Origin: JAFDVL01 sp963794955
GTDB lineage: Bacteria > Acidobacteriota > Blastocatellia > RBC074
DNA length: 64,000 nucleotides
Direction: 5' to 3'
Assembly (NCBI GenBank): GCA_963794955.1
Contig: CAWCGF010000044.1
Coordinates: forward strand, 97,850-161,849
The position numbers and the translations under genes are program-made. Shown here in pieces: positions 25,469-34,262 of this stretch. The notes beneath the pieces were generated by a model that was given only the letters and a program-made list of their open reading frames with translations, made no database searches and was not told the origin of the DNA. The first letter of the stretch is position 1; each line of letters starts with the position of its first letter.

Positions 25469-26584
25469 ATGCGCATTGTTTTGTTGGATTTTCATCTCCA
25501 TGCATATTCCGTTTCGCTGGCGAATGCGCTGGCGGAGCATTGTGATGTGACACTGATGCTGCCCGATACGGCTTCTACTGACCACCTGCAATCGCTCGGC
25601 GCTACGGTGAAGCTGTGGCAATTTCAGGCGTGGCGCATTCGCTATCCGCTGAACGTTTGGACGGTGATGAAAATTTTGCGGGAGATCGCTGTTATCAAAC
25701 CGCAAGTTGTCCATCAGGTAATCGGGTTTGAGTGGATGGATTTTGCCCTGCCCTTATTGCGCCGTCGCCCACTGGTCACAACCGTACATGATGCACAAAT
25801 TCATCCTGGAGATCGTGAAAGCTCCAGCATCGGGCACAGCCTGGAGTGGAAGTGCGCGACGCAAGTGATCGTCCATGCAGAAGCGGTGAAACAGCAGTTG
25901 ATCGCAGAGCGCGGCGTCGCCCAGAACAAGATTCACGTTATCCCGCACGGCACCTATGATTTTTACCTGCGCTGGGCGGATAAGCAGGTTATGGAAAAGG
26001 AAAATACGATCCTGTTTTTCGGGCGCATCTGGGATTACAAGGGGCTGCAATATCTGATTGAAGCGGAGCCGCTGATTACTGCTCGTCTCCCGAACGCGCG
26101 CATCGTCATTGCCGGACGCGGGGATGATTTTGGGAAGTACGAACGGATGATGGTCAACCGCGACCGCTTTGAGGTGCATAACTATCGCATTGCGGATGAG
26201 ATGGTCGCGCGGCTTTTTCAGGAAGCGAGCATCGTTGTCTGCCCCTACATCGAAGCCTCGCAAAGCGGCGTGCTAGCGATTGCCAATGCGCTTGGCAAGC
26301 CCGTGGTGGCAACAACTGTAGGCGGCATTCCCGAAATGGTCGAACATGGCAAAACTGGGTTACTTGTGCCGCCTTGTGATGCACAGGCACTGGCTGATGC
26401 GGTTGTGTCATTGCTACAAAATCAGCAGTTGAAAAAAGAAATGAGTGTTTCTGCGCTCAGGAAATCACAAACCGAATTGTCCTGGGCCAGCATTGCGGAG
26501 CGGACAATGCGGGTTTATCAACAGGCGCAGGCAATGCATTCCACCTCATCTCAAGCCGCCCTTCCGGCTCGTGCGACTCGTTAG
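25469..26584 (+). CDS. GT4-family glycosyltransferase
   Basis: About 371 residues with a GT-B fold. HQVIGFEWMD and TTVHDAQIHPGD sit in the N-terminal half. The C-terminal donor-binding half has IPHGTYDFYLRW, ILFFGRIWDYKGLQYLIEA and EASQSGVLAIANALGKPVVA, an EX7-type motif where the second Glu is not obvious, then GGIPEMVEHGKTGLLV. It is the last gene of the EPS operon and converges with the minus-strand gene at 26595. AAGGATG precedes ATG 25469; an upstream ATG at 25460 overlaps the previous stop and is the alternative start. Confidence 0.87.
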   Translation: MRIVLLDFHLHAYSVSLANALAEHCDVTLMLPDTASTDHLQSLGATVKLWQFQAWRIRYPLNVWTVMKILREIAVIKPQVVHQVIGFEWMDFALPLLRRRPLVTTVHDAQIHPGDRESSSIGHSLEWKCATQVIVHAEAVKQQLIAERGVAQNKIHVIPHGTYDFYLRWADKQVMEKENTILFFGRIWDYKGLQYLIEAEPLITARLPNARIVIAGRGDDFGKYERMMVNRDRFEVHNYRIADEMVARLFQEASIVVCPYIEASQSGVLAIANALGKPVVATTVGGIPEMVEHGKTGLLVPPCDAQALADAVVSLLQNQQLKKEMSVSALRKSQTELSWASIAERTMRVYQQAQAMHSTSSQAALPARATR

Positions 26585-26594
26585 CCAGAGCAAT

Positions 26595-27560
26595 TTACGC
26601 GGGCAGTAAACCTTTGATTTCACGCACGACCGTTTGCACTTCGTCTTGATCGGCCAGTGCAATCATAAAGAATTTGTAGCCTTCGCTGATGCAAATCATG
26701 CCGTTGGCAAAGAACCAGATGCCATTTAGCAAGGGGTTGGCACCTAAGATCAAGCTGAGCGGCAGGCTGGTGACCGTTGCACCGGAAAACGCAGCGCCAA
26801 TCAAAGTAGCACCAGCAGCCACGCTGAAAGCTCCCAGCAACGGCGCGCCAACATACTTGGTCATGTTGCGCTGAAATTCGATGCTGGCACGTTCAGCTTC
26901 GTCAATCTCGCCTTTGGCTAATTTAGCTTCCTGGTCTTTGATGTAGTCGCTATATTTTTCGGTCAATTGCCGCAAGCCATACACCGGCAGCGCGCTATTG
27001 AAAAACAAGTCGTTGATCGCGCCAGCGCCGAGAATCGTCGCGCCAAGCGTCGGAAAGGCCGCGCCAGCGCGGATGCCCGCAATCATCGAAAGCGTGACGA
27101 CTGCCGTCTTGCCCGGATTTTCTTTGACCCAGACGCGCGCTTTATCAAAGCCGGAAAGCGCGGCTTCAGCGACGCGTGCGCTGCTGGCACTGAAATTGTA
27201 GGCTTGCCCGGCGCGCTTATAATACCCGGCGGCGCTGCCGAATACGTCTTTGGCTGTCTCTTCCGCATTCTTGGCAACATCGCTGGCGACGGATTGCGCG
27301 GCTTGTGCGCTGGAGCGAACGGCTTCGCCCGCCTGCTCGGTCGTGGCTTTGAACTTTTCACTCACGCCGAATTGCTCATCTACTTTATTCGCCTGCTCGC
27401 GGGCTGTGTTCACTGCATCGCTAACGACGCCAACGCCTTTGCGGGCGGCATCGGAGGCCGTTTTGATTCCTTCGTCCAGTTTATCTTTCAATTTGAATTT
27501 TTCGTCGAGTTCCTGGGTTTTGCGGCGGGCGGCATCGAATAGTTGATCTAAGGTCGGCAT
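26595..27560 (-). CDS. LEA-like alanine-rich membrane protein of unknown function
   Basis: 321 residues. The first ~150 residues are an Ala/Lys/Glu-rich, proline-free amphipathic helix with loosely repeated units (LDEGIKTASDAARKGVGVVS, VRSSAQAAQSVASDVAKNAE). It looks like late-embryogenesis-abundant or apolipoprotein-type sequence. The second half has two or three hydrophobic stretches (TAVVTLSMIAGIRAGAAFPTL, LLGAFSVAAGATLIGAAFSG, LILGANPLLNGIWFFANGM) separated by a charged stretch rich in Lys/Glu. The ATG at 27560 has AGGAAG upstream. I do not recognise a family. A stress-protective or membrane-associated role is a guess from composition. Confidence 0.6.
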   Translation of the reverse strand: MPTLDQLFDAARRKTQELDEKFKLKDKLDEGIKTASDAARKGVGVVSDAVNTAREQANKVDEQFGVSEKFKATTEQAGEAVRSSAQAAQSVASDVAKNAEETAKDVFGSAAGYYKRAGQAYNFSASSARVAEAALSGFDKARVWVKENPGKTAVVTLSMIAGIRAGAAFPTLGATILGAGAINDLFFNSALPVYGLRQLTEKYSDYIKDQEAKLAKGEIDEAERASIEFQRNMTKYVGAPLLGAFSVAAGATLIGAAFSGATVTSLPLSLILGANPLLNGIWFFANGMICISEGYKFFMIALADQDEVQTVVREIKGLLPA

Positions 27561-27716
27561 AATCACTTCCTCTTCTGAAAAGCAGGGCTTTTGACCTGCG
27601 AACAATTTCTGTACGGGATTGAAGCTACCGAAGTTCGCGGCGATTTTCAAACGCAATGTTTGCGAATGGGGCGTATAGCTTTTGCCGGATTCTTATTCGT
27701 GGTACGTTTTGCCCAA

Positions 27717-28226
27717 ATGAACAAGATCATTTTAGCAACAGATCGTCTTTGGTTACGGGAGATGGTGCCCGCCGATGTGGATGATTTGCTGACCATTTGG
27801 GCTGACCCGGCAGCGATGCGGTGGTATCCAAAGACCTTAGATCGTGACGAATTGTTAGCGTTGATGGAGCGCAATCAAAAACGCTACGAGCAATACGGAC
27901 ACGGCTTGTGGGGCGTGATTTTGCAAAGCGAAAATAAGTTTATTGGTGGTTGCGGACCAGTTTGGCAGGACGTAGACGGTGTGGACGAATTAGAGATCGG
28001 CTATCAGTTCAAGCCAAAATACTGGGGGCAGGGATTTGCGACCGAAGCCGCGCGGGCTTGTATGAACTATGCTTTCGATAAACTCAATGCGCGGCGCATT
28101 ATTTCGATGATTCGCCCGGAAAACCTGCCGTCGCGTCGCGTGGCAGAGCGCAATGGGTTACAGATTGAGAAAGAGGTTTTCTGGCGCGGCTATCAGCATT
28201 ACGTTTATGTGATAGAGCGGAAGTAG
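27717..28226 (+). CDS. GNAT acetyltransferase, RimJ/RimL type
   Basis: 169 residues. It has the family start ATDRLWLREMVPADVDDLL, WGVILQSENKFIGGCG (beta strand 4), ELEIGYQFKPKYWGQGFATEA (acetyl-CoA-binding Q-G-G/A motif) and NLPSRRVAERNG. It probably acetylates a protein N-terminus or a small amine; the substrate is unknown. It is divergent from the LEA-like gene. The start ATG is that of MNKIILATDRL. Confidence 0.85.
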   Translation: MNKIILATDRLWLREMVPADVDDLLTIWADPAAMRWYPKTLDRDELLALMERNQKRYEQYGHGLWGVILQSENKFIGGCGPVWQDVDGVDELEIGYQFKPKYWGQGFATEAARACMNYAFDKLNARRIISMIRPENLPSRRVAERNGLQIEKEVFWRGYQHYVYVIERK

Positions 28227-28230
28227 CGTT

Positions 28231-28257
28231 GCGGGTGGAATATCCCGCTGGCTTTTT
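28231..28257 (+). terminator. Probable intrinsic terminator of the GNAT gene
   Basis: GCGGG (28231-28235) pairs with CCCGC (28244-28248) across an 8-base loop, followed by GG and five T residues (28253-28257), starting four bases after the stop codon. The stem is short. Confidence 0.45.
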
Positions 28258-28288
28258 GCGTTATACTGTCGGTTCTTTCGCTTTACAG

Positions 28289-28357
28289 CAAACTTTCCAG
28301 TTTGCTGGTGACTGAAAAGAGAACCGTCATCAAGACCGCAGCAAACTGGAAAGTTTG
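28289..28357. repeat. Inverted repeat upstream of msrA, 19-bp arms
   Basis: The 19 bases at 28289-28307 (CAAACTTTCCAGTTTGCTG) are the exact reverse complement of 28339-28357. Each arm is also partly self-complementary (CAAACT...AGTTTG), so several foldings are possible. It ends 24 bases before the msrA start and could act as an operator, a leader structure or a dispersed palindromic repeat. Confidence 0.75.
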
Positions 28358-28381
28358 TTACACATTTTCTGAGGACTGACT

Positions 28382-29035
28382 ATGAAAAAATTGATTACCC
28401 TTGTCACGTTACTCGCGCTGGTCGCCGGTAGCGTACTTGCCAATACCACCAAGCAGGACAAAAAGGAGAAGAAAAAGATGAACAAAGAAATTGCGACGGT
28501 TGGGGGCGGTTGCTTCTGGTGCATCGAAGCGCCATTTGATGAATTGGTCGGCGTCCAGAAAGCCGTCTCCGGCTATTCCGGCGGACACGTCAAAAATCCA
28601 ACCTACGAACAGGTGAGCGCCAAAACTACGGGGCACGCCGAAGTCGTCCAACTCACCTTTGACCCCGGCGTCATTTCCTTCAAAGAAATTCTCGAAGTGC
28701 TCTTCACCCTGCACGACCCGACCACCTTGAATCGTCAGGGGAATGACATTGGCCCGCAATACCGCTCGGCGATTTACTATCACTCGCCGGAGCAGAAAGC
28801 CGTCGCCGAACAGTTCATCGCGGAGTTGACCGCCGCGAAAGTCTACAAAGACCCCATCGTGACGGAAGTGGCAAAGTTTACGGAATTCTATTCTGCCGAA
28901 GCCTATCATCAGGAGTATTACGTCAATAATCCGAATCAAGGCTATTGCAGCTACGTGATTGCCCCGAAAATCAAAAAGTTTCGGCAGAAATTTGCCGCCA
29001 AGCTAAAAGTGAATCAGACGGCGAAAGGCCAATAA
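28382..29035 (+). CDS. msrA: Peptide methionine sulfoxide reductase MsrA, exported
   Basis: 217 residues. The catalytic motif GGGCFWCIEAPF contains the nucleophilic Cys. Downstream are SGYSGGHVKNPTYEQV, GHAEVVQLTFDP, LHDPTTLNRQGNDIGPQYRS and FYSAEAYHQEYY, all conserved in MsrA, which reduces the S-epimer of methionine sulfoxide. The first 22 residues (MKKLITLVTLLALVAGSVLA) are a signal peptide, so the enzyme likely repairs envelope proteins. A second Met follows a lysine-rich linker and would give a cytosolic form. A cysteine near the C-terminus (YCSY) may act in recycling. Confidence 0.95.
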   Translation: MKKLITLVTLLALVAGSVLANTTKQDKKEKKKMNKEIATVGGGCFWCIEAPFDELVGVQKAVSGYSGGHVKNPTYEQVSAKTTGHAEVVQLTFDPGVISFKEILEVLFTLHDPTTLNRQGNDIGPQYRSAIYYHSPEQKAVAEQFIAELTAAKVYKDPIVTEVAKFTEFYSAEAYHQEYYVNNPNQGYCSYVIAPKIKKFRQKFAAKLKVNQTAKGQ

Positions 29036-29052
29036 AACGGACGGAGAGGGCG

Positions 29053-30114
29053 ATGATTACTAAAATCGAACTCACGAATTTCAAAAGTCACGCGCATACG
29101 GTCATCGAACCGGGGCGCGTGACCGCGTTTGTGGGGCCGAATGGATGTGGGAAGACCTCTGTGCTTCAGGCAGTTTACACGTTAAGCAATCTTGTGCAGC
29201 AAAGTGATAATCTTAACTCGGAGATATGGGATAGGGTTCATCAATTCGTACGCAAAGGACAGGATAAAAATAATCTGGGCATTTCTGTATTGTTTTTGTC
29301 TGATTCTGCGGGTATTGAAATCTCTGGCGCAAATATTTGGGAGCTGCCAGAAAAACAACACAATCTCAAACAGGTATCTAAATTATTCGGGCGGGTCATT
29401 TACTTTAAAGCGGTTGCTCAAAATATTTCATCTCCCTCTTACACTCTAGACATTCCACCCACCATCGGCATTGACGGAAGCGGACTAGCATCTGTCATCA
29501 GCTATCTGAAAAGCTATCAGGAAGAGATACATAAACGGATTGAGGATGATCTGGAAAAGATTGTCCGATGGGTTAAGCGCATCCGCGTGCATCCTATCCC
29601 CAAACTAATTAAAGAGAAGCGAACGATCTCAGCTAATGGAAATAATATTGCATACGACGAAGATCGGCAGGTAATCGCACAGGAGCTTATCTTTGACACC
29701 CAAAGTGGGGGTGGCATGCCAGCAAGTATGATTAGCGAAGGGACGTTGGTTGTGCTTGCATTGCTTACGCTTCTGCATACATCTGATGCTGGCATTTTCT
29801 TGCTTGATGATGTCGAGCAGGGATTGCACCCGCTTGCACAACGGCAATTAATGCAAATACTCAAGGACTTCGCCAAAAAATATGATCGTCAAATCATTGT
29901 GACTAGCCACTCGCCTTACATTGTTGATGCACTTGACGCTAAAGATATTTGGGTGATGGCAACCGACAAAGAAGGCATCAGTCACACCAAACGTTTGAGC
30001 GATCATCCCGATGCAAAACGTGCGCTAGATGTTTTGACAACAGGCGAACTGTGGGATGCTGAAGGTGAATCATGGGTTTTGGAAAACACACCAGCGGAGT
30101 TAGCCAATGCCTGA
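29053..30114 (+). CDS. AAA/OLD-like ATPase of a putative two-gene defence module
   Basis: 353 residues. The N-terminus reads ITKIELTNFKSHAHTVIEPG with Walker A at FVGPNGCGKTS (about residues 25-35). The C-terminal half has the signature-like SEGTLVVLALLTLL, Walker B in FLLDDVEQGLHP and the H-loop VTSHSPYIVDAL, followed by TGELWDAEGESWVLE. This is the AAA_21/OLD-family layout without a fused nuclease. The middle (29170-29650) is more AT-rich than its neighbours, suggesting transfer. It overlaps the next gene by 8 bases. Such ATPases often pair with TOPRIM-type effectors in phage defence; the role here is inferred. Confidence 0.8.
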   Translation: MITKIELTNFKSHAHTVIEPGRVTAFVGPNGCGKTSVLQAVYTLSNLVQQSDNLNSEIWDRVHQFVRKGQDKNNLGISVLFLSDSAGIEISGANIWELPEKQHNLKQVSKLFGRVIYFKAVAQNISSPSYTLDIPPTIGIDGSGLASVISYLKSYQEEIHKRIEDDLEKIVRWVKRIRVHPIPKLIKEKRTISANGNNIAYDEDRQVIAQELIFDTQSGGGMPASMISEGTLVVLALLTLLHTSDAGIFLLDDVEQGLHPLAQRQLMQILKDFAKKYDRQIIVTSHSPYIVDALDAKDIWVMATDKEGISHTKRLSDHPDAKRALDVLTTGELWDAEGESWVLENTPAELANA

Positions 30115-30853
30115 ATTCATCGTCGTGGCCGAAAACGAAGCGGATGCTCGGATGGTTTGTGCATTGGCGGATCGTGTTTTGGTAGAACATGAAAAAAGCC
30201 CCGACTGGTTGGATGAAACGATTCTGCCGCATGTTCGTGCGTGGGCTGGCTTTGAGAGCGGTTCTCTCTGCACGCGTTGGACTTCGATTCACACTTTATA
30301 CCAAAACTACAAACTTCCGCGTTATCGTGGACATGTAGATGGCAATCCGCAAGGAGTGGACGCCGCGATTACGCGCAAGGCCATTCGATTAGCCTTGAAG
30401 CTGAAGCCACAGCGCGAAATCTTAGCCCTTGTTCTATCGCGTGACCTCGACAGTCAGCACGACCGTAAAGACGGAATGCAACAGGCTGTGGCAGAAGTAG
30501 AAGGCAAATTGGTGGTTGCGATGGCGGCGCAGTATCCAAAACGCGAAGCTTGGATTCTGAATGGTTTTTTTTGCGACAGCGAACAGGAAGGCCAACGCCT
30601 TGAACGCATTCGGCAACGGCTGAATTTTGATCCTTGCGAAGAAGCACACCGCCTGCGCTACTCTTCCAACACGTCTGATCCTGCGCGTGATCCGAAGCGA
30701 ATCATTGACGAACTGGAAATTGATTTTGCGCGAGAACATAGATGTTGGGCGGAAGTTGGATTAGACATTCTCCGTACACGCGGCGAAAATACCTACCTGC
30801 GGCATTTCCTTGACGAAGTAAAAGAAAAGTTACTGCCGCTACTCTTGCGGTAA
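30107..30853 (+). CDS. TOPRIM-like (DUF4276-like) partner of the AAA ATPase
   Basis: 248 residues. FIVVAENEADARMVCALAD at the N-terminus and ILALVLSRDLDSQHDRK at about residue 104 give the Glu and Asp-x-Asp spacing of a TOPRIM-like fold. YPKREAWILNGFF (about 142) and DPARDPKRIIDELE (about 184) resemble the EAW and DPK blocks of DUF4276-type proteins. TOPRIM proteins act as nucleases or topoisomerase-like enzymes. The 8-base overlap with the ATPase gene suggests a complex comparable to PARIS, AbiL or split OLD systems. Remote similarity by eye; a search could change the family name. Confidence 0.5.
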   Translation: MPEFIVVAENEADARMVCALADRVLVEHEKSPDWLDETILPHVRAWAGFESGSLCTRWTSIHTLYQNYKLPRYRGHVDGNPQGVDAAITRKAIRLALKLKPQREILALVLSRDLDSQHDRKDGMQQAVAEVEGKLVVAMAAQYPKREAWILNGFFCDSEQEGQRLERIRQRLNFDPCEEAHRLRYSSNTSDPARDPKRIIDELEIDFAREHRCWAEVGLDILRTRGENTYLRHFLDEVKEKLLPLLLR

Positions 30854-30875
30854 AAATGGCTTTTGAAGAACTCTT

Positions 30876-32306
30876 ATGTACTATCAACCCAGCGAAGGTT
30901 ACGCGATCACCCTCCGTTTGAAATTAGCGAATAAACCCGGTGTGCTTGGGCAGGTGACATCTGCGATTGGGCAGGCGGGCGGCAATATTGGTGCCATTGA
31001 TATTGTCGAAGTTGGCAACAATCAGCTTGTGCGCGACATCACGGTGGCGGCGGGCAATGATGCGACGGCGAAGACGATTGTCGCAGCGGTCGAGGCGCTG
31101 CCCGATGTGACGTTCATCAACATGTCGGATCGCACGTTCCTGCTACATATCGGTGGCAAGATCGAAATCAAAAGCAAGATTGCGATTCAAACGCGAACCG
31201 ATCTTTCGCGGGCGTATACGCCAGGTGTGGCGCGCGTTTGCATGGCGATTGCCGAAGACCCCAGCAAAGTTTTCAGCCTCACGATCAAGCGCAACACGAT
31301 TGCTGTTGTGACGGATGGTACGGCAGTGCTGGGACTCGGTGATATTGGCCCGGCGGCGGCGATGCCCGTGATGGAAGGCAAGGCGATGCTCTTCAAAGAA
31401 TTCGCGGGGATTGATGCCTTTCCGATTTGCCTCGATACCAAAGACGTGGATGAAATCGTGCGCACGGTCAAAGCGATTGCGCCCGGCTTCGGCGGCATCA
31501 ACCTCGAAGACATTTCTGCGCCGCGTTGTTTTGAAGTCGAAGCGCGCTTGAAGCACGAGTTGGAGATTCCGGTTTTTCACGACGATCAGCACGGTACTGC
31601 AGTAGTCGTTCTCGCTGCGCTCATCAACGCGCTTAAAGTTGTCGGCAAGAAGATGGAGGAAATTAAAGTTGTCGTCTCCGGCACAGGTGCGGCGGGGACG
31701 GCTTGCACGCGGATGTTACTGCAAGCCGACGTGCGCAATATCGTTGGCTGTGACCTTTACGGTGCGGTTTATCGTGGGCGTACGGAAGGGATGAATAACG
31801 CCTTGCAATGGTATGCTGACAATACGAACCCGGATAATTTGCAGGGCAAGCTGAGTGATGTGATTGCTGGTGCCGATGTGTTCATTGGTGTTTCTGCGCC
31901 CAATATTTTGTCGGTCGAAGACGTGCAGAAAATGAACCGCGATGCGATTGTGTTTGCGTTGGCGAATCCGATGCCGGAAATTATGCCAGAAGATGCGGCG
32001 CTCTATGCCAAAGTTGTAGCGACCGGACGCTCTGACTATCCGAATCAGATCAACAACGTGTTATGCTTTCCGGGCATCTTTCGCGGCGCTTTGGATTGCC
32101 GCGCCACCGACGTGAACGAAGAAATGAAACTAGCGGCTGCTTACGCGATTGCTTCGACGATCAGCGAGGCGGAATTGCAGCCGGATTACATCATTCCCTC
32201 GGTTTTCAATCGGCGCGTGGTCGGATTAGTTGCAGCGGCAGTAGAAGAGGCGGCGCGTCGCACGGGCGTGGCACGAAAAGAAAAAAGCTTTACGGCAGAG
32301 AATTAA
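30876..32306 (+). CDS. NAD(P)-dependent malic enzyme with N-terminal ACT domain
   Basis: 476 residues. Residues 8-85 form an ACT-type regulatory domain (YAITLRLKLANKPGVLGQVTSAIGQAGGNIGAIDIVEV). The malic enzyme core follows: TRTDLSRAYTPGVARVC, TDGTAVLGLGDIGPAAAMPVMEGKA with the catalytic Lys, FGGINLEDISAPRCFEVE, FHDDQHGTA (metal ligands) and the dinucleotide fold VVSGTGAAGTAC. It decarboxylates malate to pyruvate. Lengths and blocks agree with the short bacterial type. The ACT domain suggests allosteric control by an amino acid. It starts 22 bases after the TOPRIM-like gene. Confidence 0.93.
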   Translation: MYYQPSEGYAITLRLKLANKPGVLGQVTSAIGQAGGNIGAIDIVEVGNNQLVRDITVAAGNDATAKTIVAAVEALPDVTFINMSDRTFLLHIGGKIEIKSKIAIQTRTDLSRAYTPGVARVCMAIAEDPSKVFSLTIKRNTIAVVTDGTAVLGLGDIGPAAAMPVMEGKAMLFKEFAGIDAFPICLDTKDVDEIVRTVKAIAPGFGGINLEDISAPRCFEVEARLKHELEIPVFHDDQHGTAVVVLAALINALKVVGKKMEEIKVVVSGTGAAGTACTRMLLQADVRNIVGCDLYGAVYRGRTEGMNNALQWYADNTNPDNLQGKLSDVIAGADVFIGVSAPNILSVEDVQKMNRDAIVFALANPMPEIMPEDAALYAKVVATGRSDYPNQINNVLCFPGIFRGALDCRATDVNEEMKLAAAYAIASTISEAELQPDYIIPSVFNRRVVGLVAAAVEEAARRTGVARKEKSFTAEN

Positions 32307-32327
32307 ATTCACACTACCTGAAACCCT

Positions 32328-33032
32328 ATGTATTGTCCGAAATGCGGAACTGAGATTCCTGATGCCTCTACCTTTTGTTTGAAATGCGGAAACAAGGTAA
32401 TTGACCCCGAGCAAATCTTACGAAGTCATAAAACCAGCAATATTCTATTCATCTCTACGATTGCGGTCGTGATTTTGGGCATCGTCGTGTTGTACTTGCT
32501 GCTGAGGACTCACGAATCCGATGATGGGAAACTGGCGGCAGCTAATCGCCCGTCGCCATCGCCCACGCTTTTGCCCAGCCCCTCGCCGTCTCCTTCGCCC
32601 AGCCCGTCCCCGTCCCCAATCACGGATATTCATACCGTCAACTTCAAAAAAATGAGTTATCGAGTGGGCGAGACGGTAGTGCGCGGTAGCGATGACACGG
32701 TGCAAGTGACGTATGGCGATTTAGACGGCGATGGAATTCACGAAGCGGTTGTTAGTTTGACTTATACGGTCGGTGGCAGCGCTTTTTCTAAAGCGTTTGT
32801 GTATGCCATCAAGGAAGGCAAATTGCAGCGCGTGGCGGAAGTGGACGGGGGCGACAAAACGAACGGCGGTATCCTCAGAGCCAGAATTAACGACGGCAAG
32901 CTGGAAGTCGAGCGTTGTCGGATGGACGAAAGCGATAATAGCCTGAACATTGAAACGACAACGTATCAACTGACAGAAAATGCCTTGACGCAAGCGGACA
33001 AGAAAAAGCGGAAGACGACGGCTTGTTTGTAA
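32328..33032 (+). CDS. Zinc-ribbon membrane protein with Ser-Pro linker
   Basis: 234 residues. The N-terminal zinc ribbon has the pair YCPKCG (residue 2) and FCLKCG (residue 17). A single membrane helix lies at about 39-60 (ILFISTIAVVILGIVVLYLL). A low-complexity Ser-Pro repeat follows at about 75-98. The C-terminal domain contains the Asp-rich DLDGDGIHEAVV, resembling FG-GAP/EF-hand-like calcium loops. The ribbon would face the cytoplasm and the C-terminal domain the periplasm. Function unknown. Confidence 0.75.
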   Translation: MYCPKCGTEIPDASTFCLKCGNKVIDPEQILRSHKTSNILFISTIAVVILGIVVLYLLLRTHESDDGKLAAANRPSPSPTLLPSPSPSPSPSPSPSPITDIHTVNFKKMSYRVGETVVRGSDDTVQVTYGDLDGDGIHEAVVSLTYTVGGSAFSKAFVYAIKEGKLQRVAEVDGGDKTNGGILRARINDGKLEVERCRMDESDNSLNIETTTYQLTENALTQADKKKRKTTACL

Positions 33033-33057
33033 AGTTACTGAGAGCTACGCCTGAACC

Positions 33058-33615
33058 ATGAGAGTCTTCATCGCCATTGAATTGCCCGACAATATCAAAA
33101 CCGCTCTCGCCGCTCTGCAAACTGAATTGCGACAAGTGCGGGCCGCTGTCAGTTGGACGCGATTAGAGAGCCTGCATTTGACGCTGAAATTTCTGGGCGC
33201 AGTCGAAGCGCAGCAATTGCCCGCCATCACGCAAGCCTGTGTTGACGCTAAGCACGGCGTGCAGCCGTTTGCGGTAAGTATCAAGAACACCGGCGGGTTT
33301 CCGAACTTGCAACAGCCCCGCGTGTTGTGGGTTGGCTTAGCCGCAGGAATAGCTGAGTTACGGGCGATTCACCGCAGGCTAGATCATCACCTGCATACCT
33401 TGGGCTTTGAGAAAGAAGCGCGTGCTTTTAATCCGCACCTAACGTTAGGGCGCGTCAAATCGCTGGAAAATATTCCTGCTGTCGCGGCCAGGCTACTGGC
33501 GTATCCATTGCCGGAACTCTCGTTCCAGGTTCATGAGCTGGTCGTGATGCAAAGCCAATTGCATCAGGCAGGCGCGATTTATACGCCCTTGGCCAGATGT
33601 AGTTTACATGGATAA
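33058..33615 (+). CDS. thpR: RNA 2',3'-cyclic phosphodiesterase
   Basis: 185 residues, the normal size of ThpR/LigT. MRVFIAIELPD starts the protein, and the two catalytic HxTx motifs appear as HLTLKFLG (about residue 41) and HLTLGRVKS (about residue 127) in the expected spacing. The enzyme opens 2',3'-cyclic phosphates at RNA ends. Its 3' end overlaps the small membrane protein gene by 8 bases. Confidence 0.93.
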   Translation: MRVFIAIELPDNIKTALAALQTELRQVRAAVSWTRLESLHLTLKFLGAVEAQQLPAITQACVDAKHGVQPFAVSIKNTGGFPNLQQPRVLWVGLAAGIAELRAIHRRLDHHLHTLGFEKEARAFNPHLTLGRVKSLENIPAVAARLLAYPLPELSFQVHELVVMQSQLHQAGAIYTPLARCSLHG

Positions 33616-33913
33616 TTTATCTACCAAAGAAATCCTGCTTTGGGCGGTGATTACGGTCGCTTGGTTATGGACGATGTCGTGGTTCAGAAAACGCCTGCGC
33701 CAGCAGTTGGCAGCGCAAGGGCAACTTGAAGCCATGGAAAAAAGGCGATGGATTTCAACTATAATAACCGGCGTCGTGTGTTTGGGCGTTTTTTTCTATG
33801 TGTGGCTTACTATCCCTGCGGCTAACGCACGGATTTTTGTTGGCGGGATGATTCTTGGGGTAGGAATTATTGGCTATGGAGTTTACCAGCGCTGGAAGAC
33901 AGGACAACAATAA
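33608..33913 (+). CDS. Small membrane protein, unknown
   Basis: 101 residues with three hydrophobic segments (about 8-23, 47-67 and 74-93) separated by a basic, amphipathic stretch (FRKRLRQQLAAQGQLEAMEKRR). It overlaps thpR by 8 bases and is followed closely by the ABM-domain gene, so it is probably cotranscribed. No family recognised. Confidence 0.65.
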   Translation: MDNLSTKEILLWAVITVAWLWTMSWFRKRLRQQLAAQGQLEAMEKRRWISTIITGVVCLGVFFYVWLTIPAANARIFVGGMILGVGIIGYGVYQRWKTGQQ

Positions 33914-33929
33914 GTTTTCAAAATCACGT

Positions 33930-34262
33930 ATGTCAGAAATTGCAAACACCCCCGCACCTCCTTACTACGCGGTAATCTTCACGAACCTTCGCACCGAAGG
34001 CGACAATGGCTATGGCGCAATGGCCGACCAGATGGAAGCGCTGGCGCAAACGATGCCGGGGTTTCTGGGCCTTGAATCAGCGCGGGATGGTTTGGGCATT
34101 ACCATTTCGTATTGGGAAAGTCCCGCAGCTATTCGCAATTGGCATCAACAGGCTGAGCACAAGCTGGCGCAGCAAAAAGGCTACGAAATTTGGTATCAAT
34201 CGTTCATGACGCGCATCTGCAAAGTCGAGCGCGATTATGGCTTTGAGCGGGGCAGGGAATGA
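33930..34262 (+). CDS. ABM-type (antibiotic biosynthesis monooxygenase-like) protein
   Basis: About 110 residues with a ferredoxin-like fold: YYAVIFTNLRTEGDNGYGAMADQMEALAQ, then MPGFLGLESARDGLGITISYWESPAAIRNWHQQAEH and the C-terminal IWYQSFMTRICKVER. The pattern FLGLESARD...ISYW-S--AI--W is that of the YgiN/HmoA-like ABM superfamily. Such proteins act on quinones or haem or have unknown roles. The start ATG of MSEIANTPAP is preferred over an in-frame ATG at 33870, which would run deep into the upstream gene. It ends in an ATGA overlap with the methyltransferase. Confidence 0.78.
   Translation: MSEIANTPAPPYYAVIFTNLRTEGDNGYGAMADQMEALAQTMPGFLGLESARDGLGITISYWESPAAIRNWHQQAEHKLAQQKGYEIWYQSFMTRICKVERDYGFERGRE

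Noticed and set aside
32570..32625. Ser-Pro codon repeats as a possible tandem-repeat array
   Set aside because: Short low-complexity linker in one protein; no unit structure like CRISPR or VNTR beyond the dipeptide.
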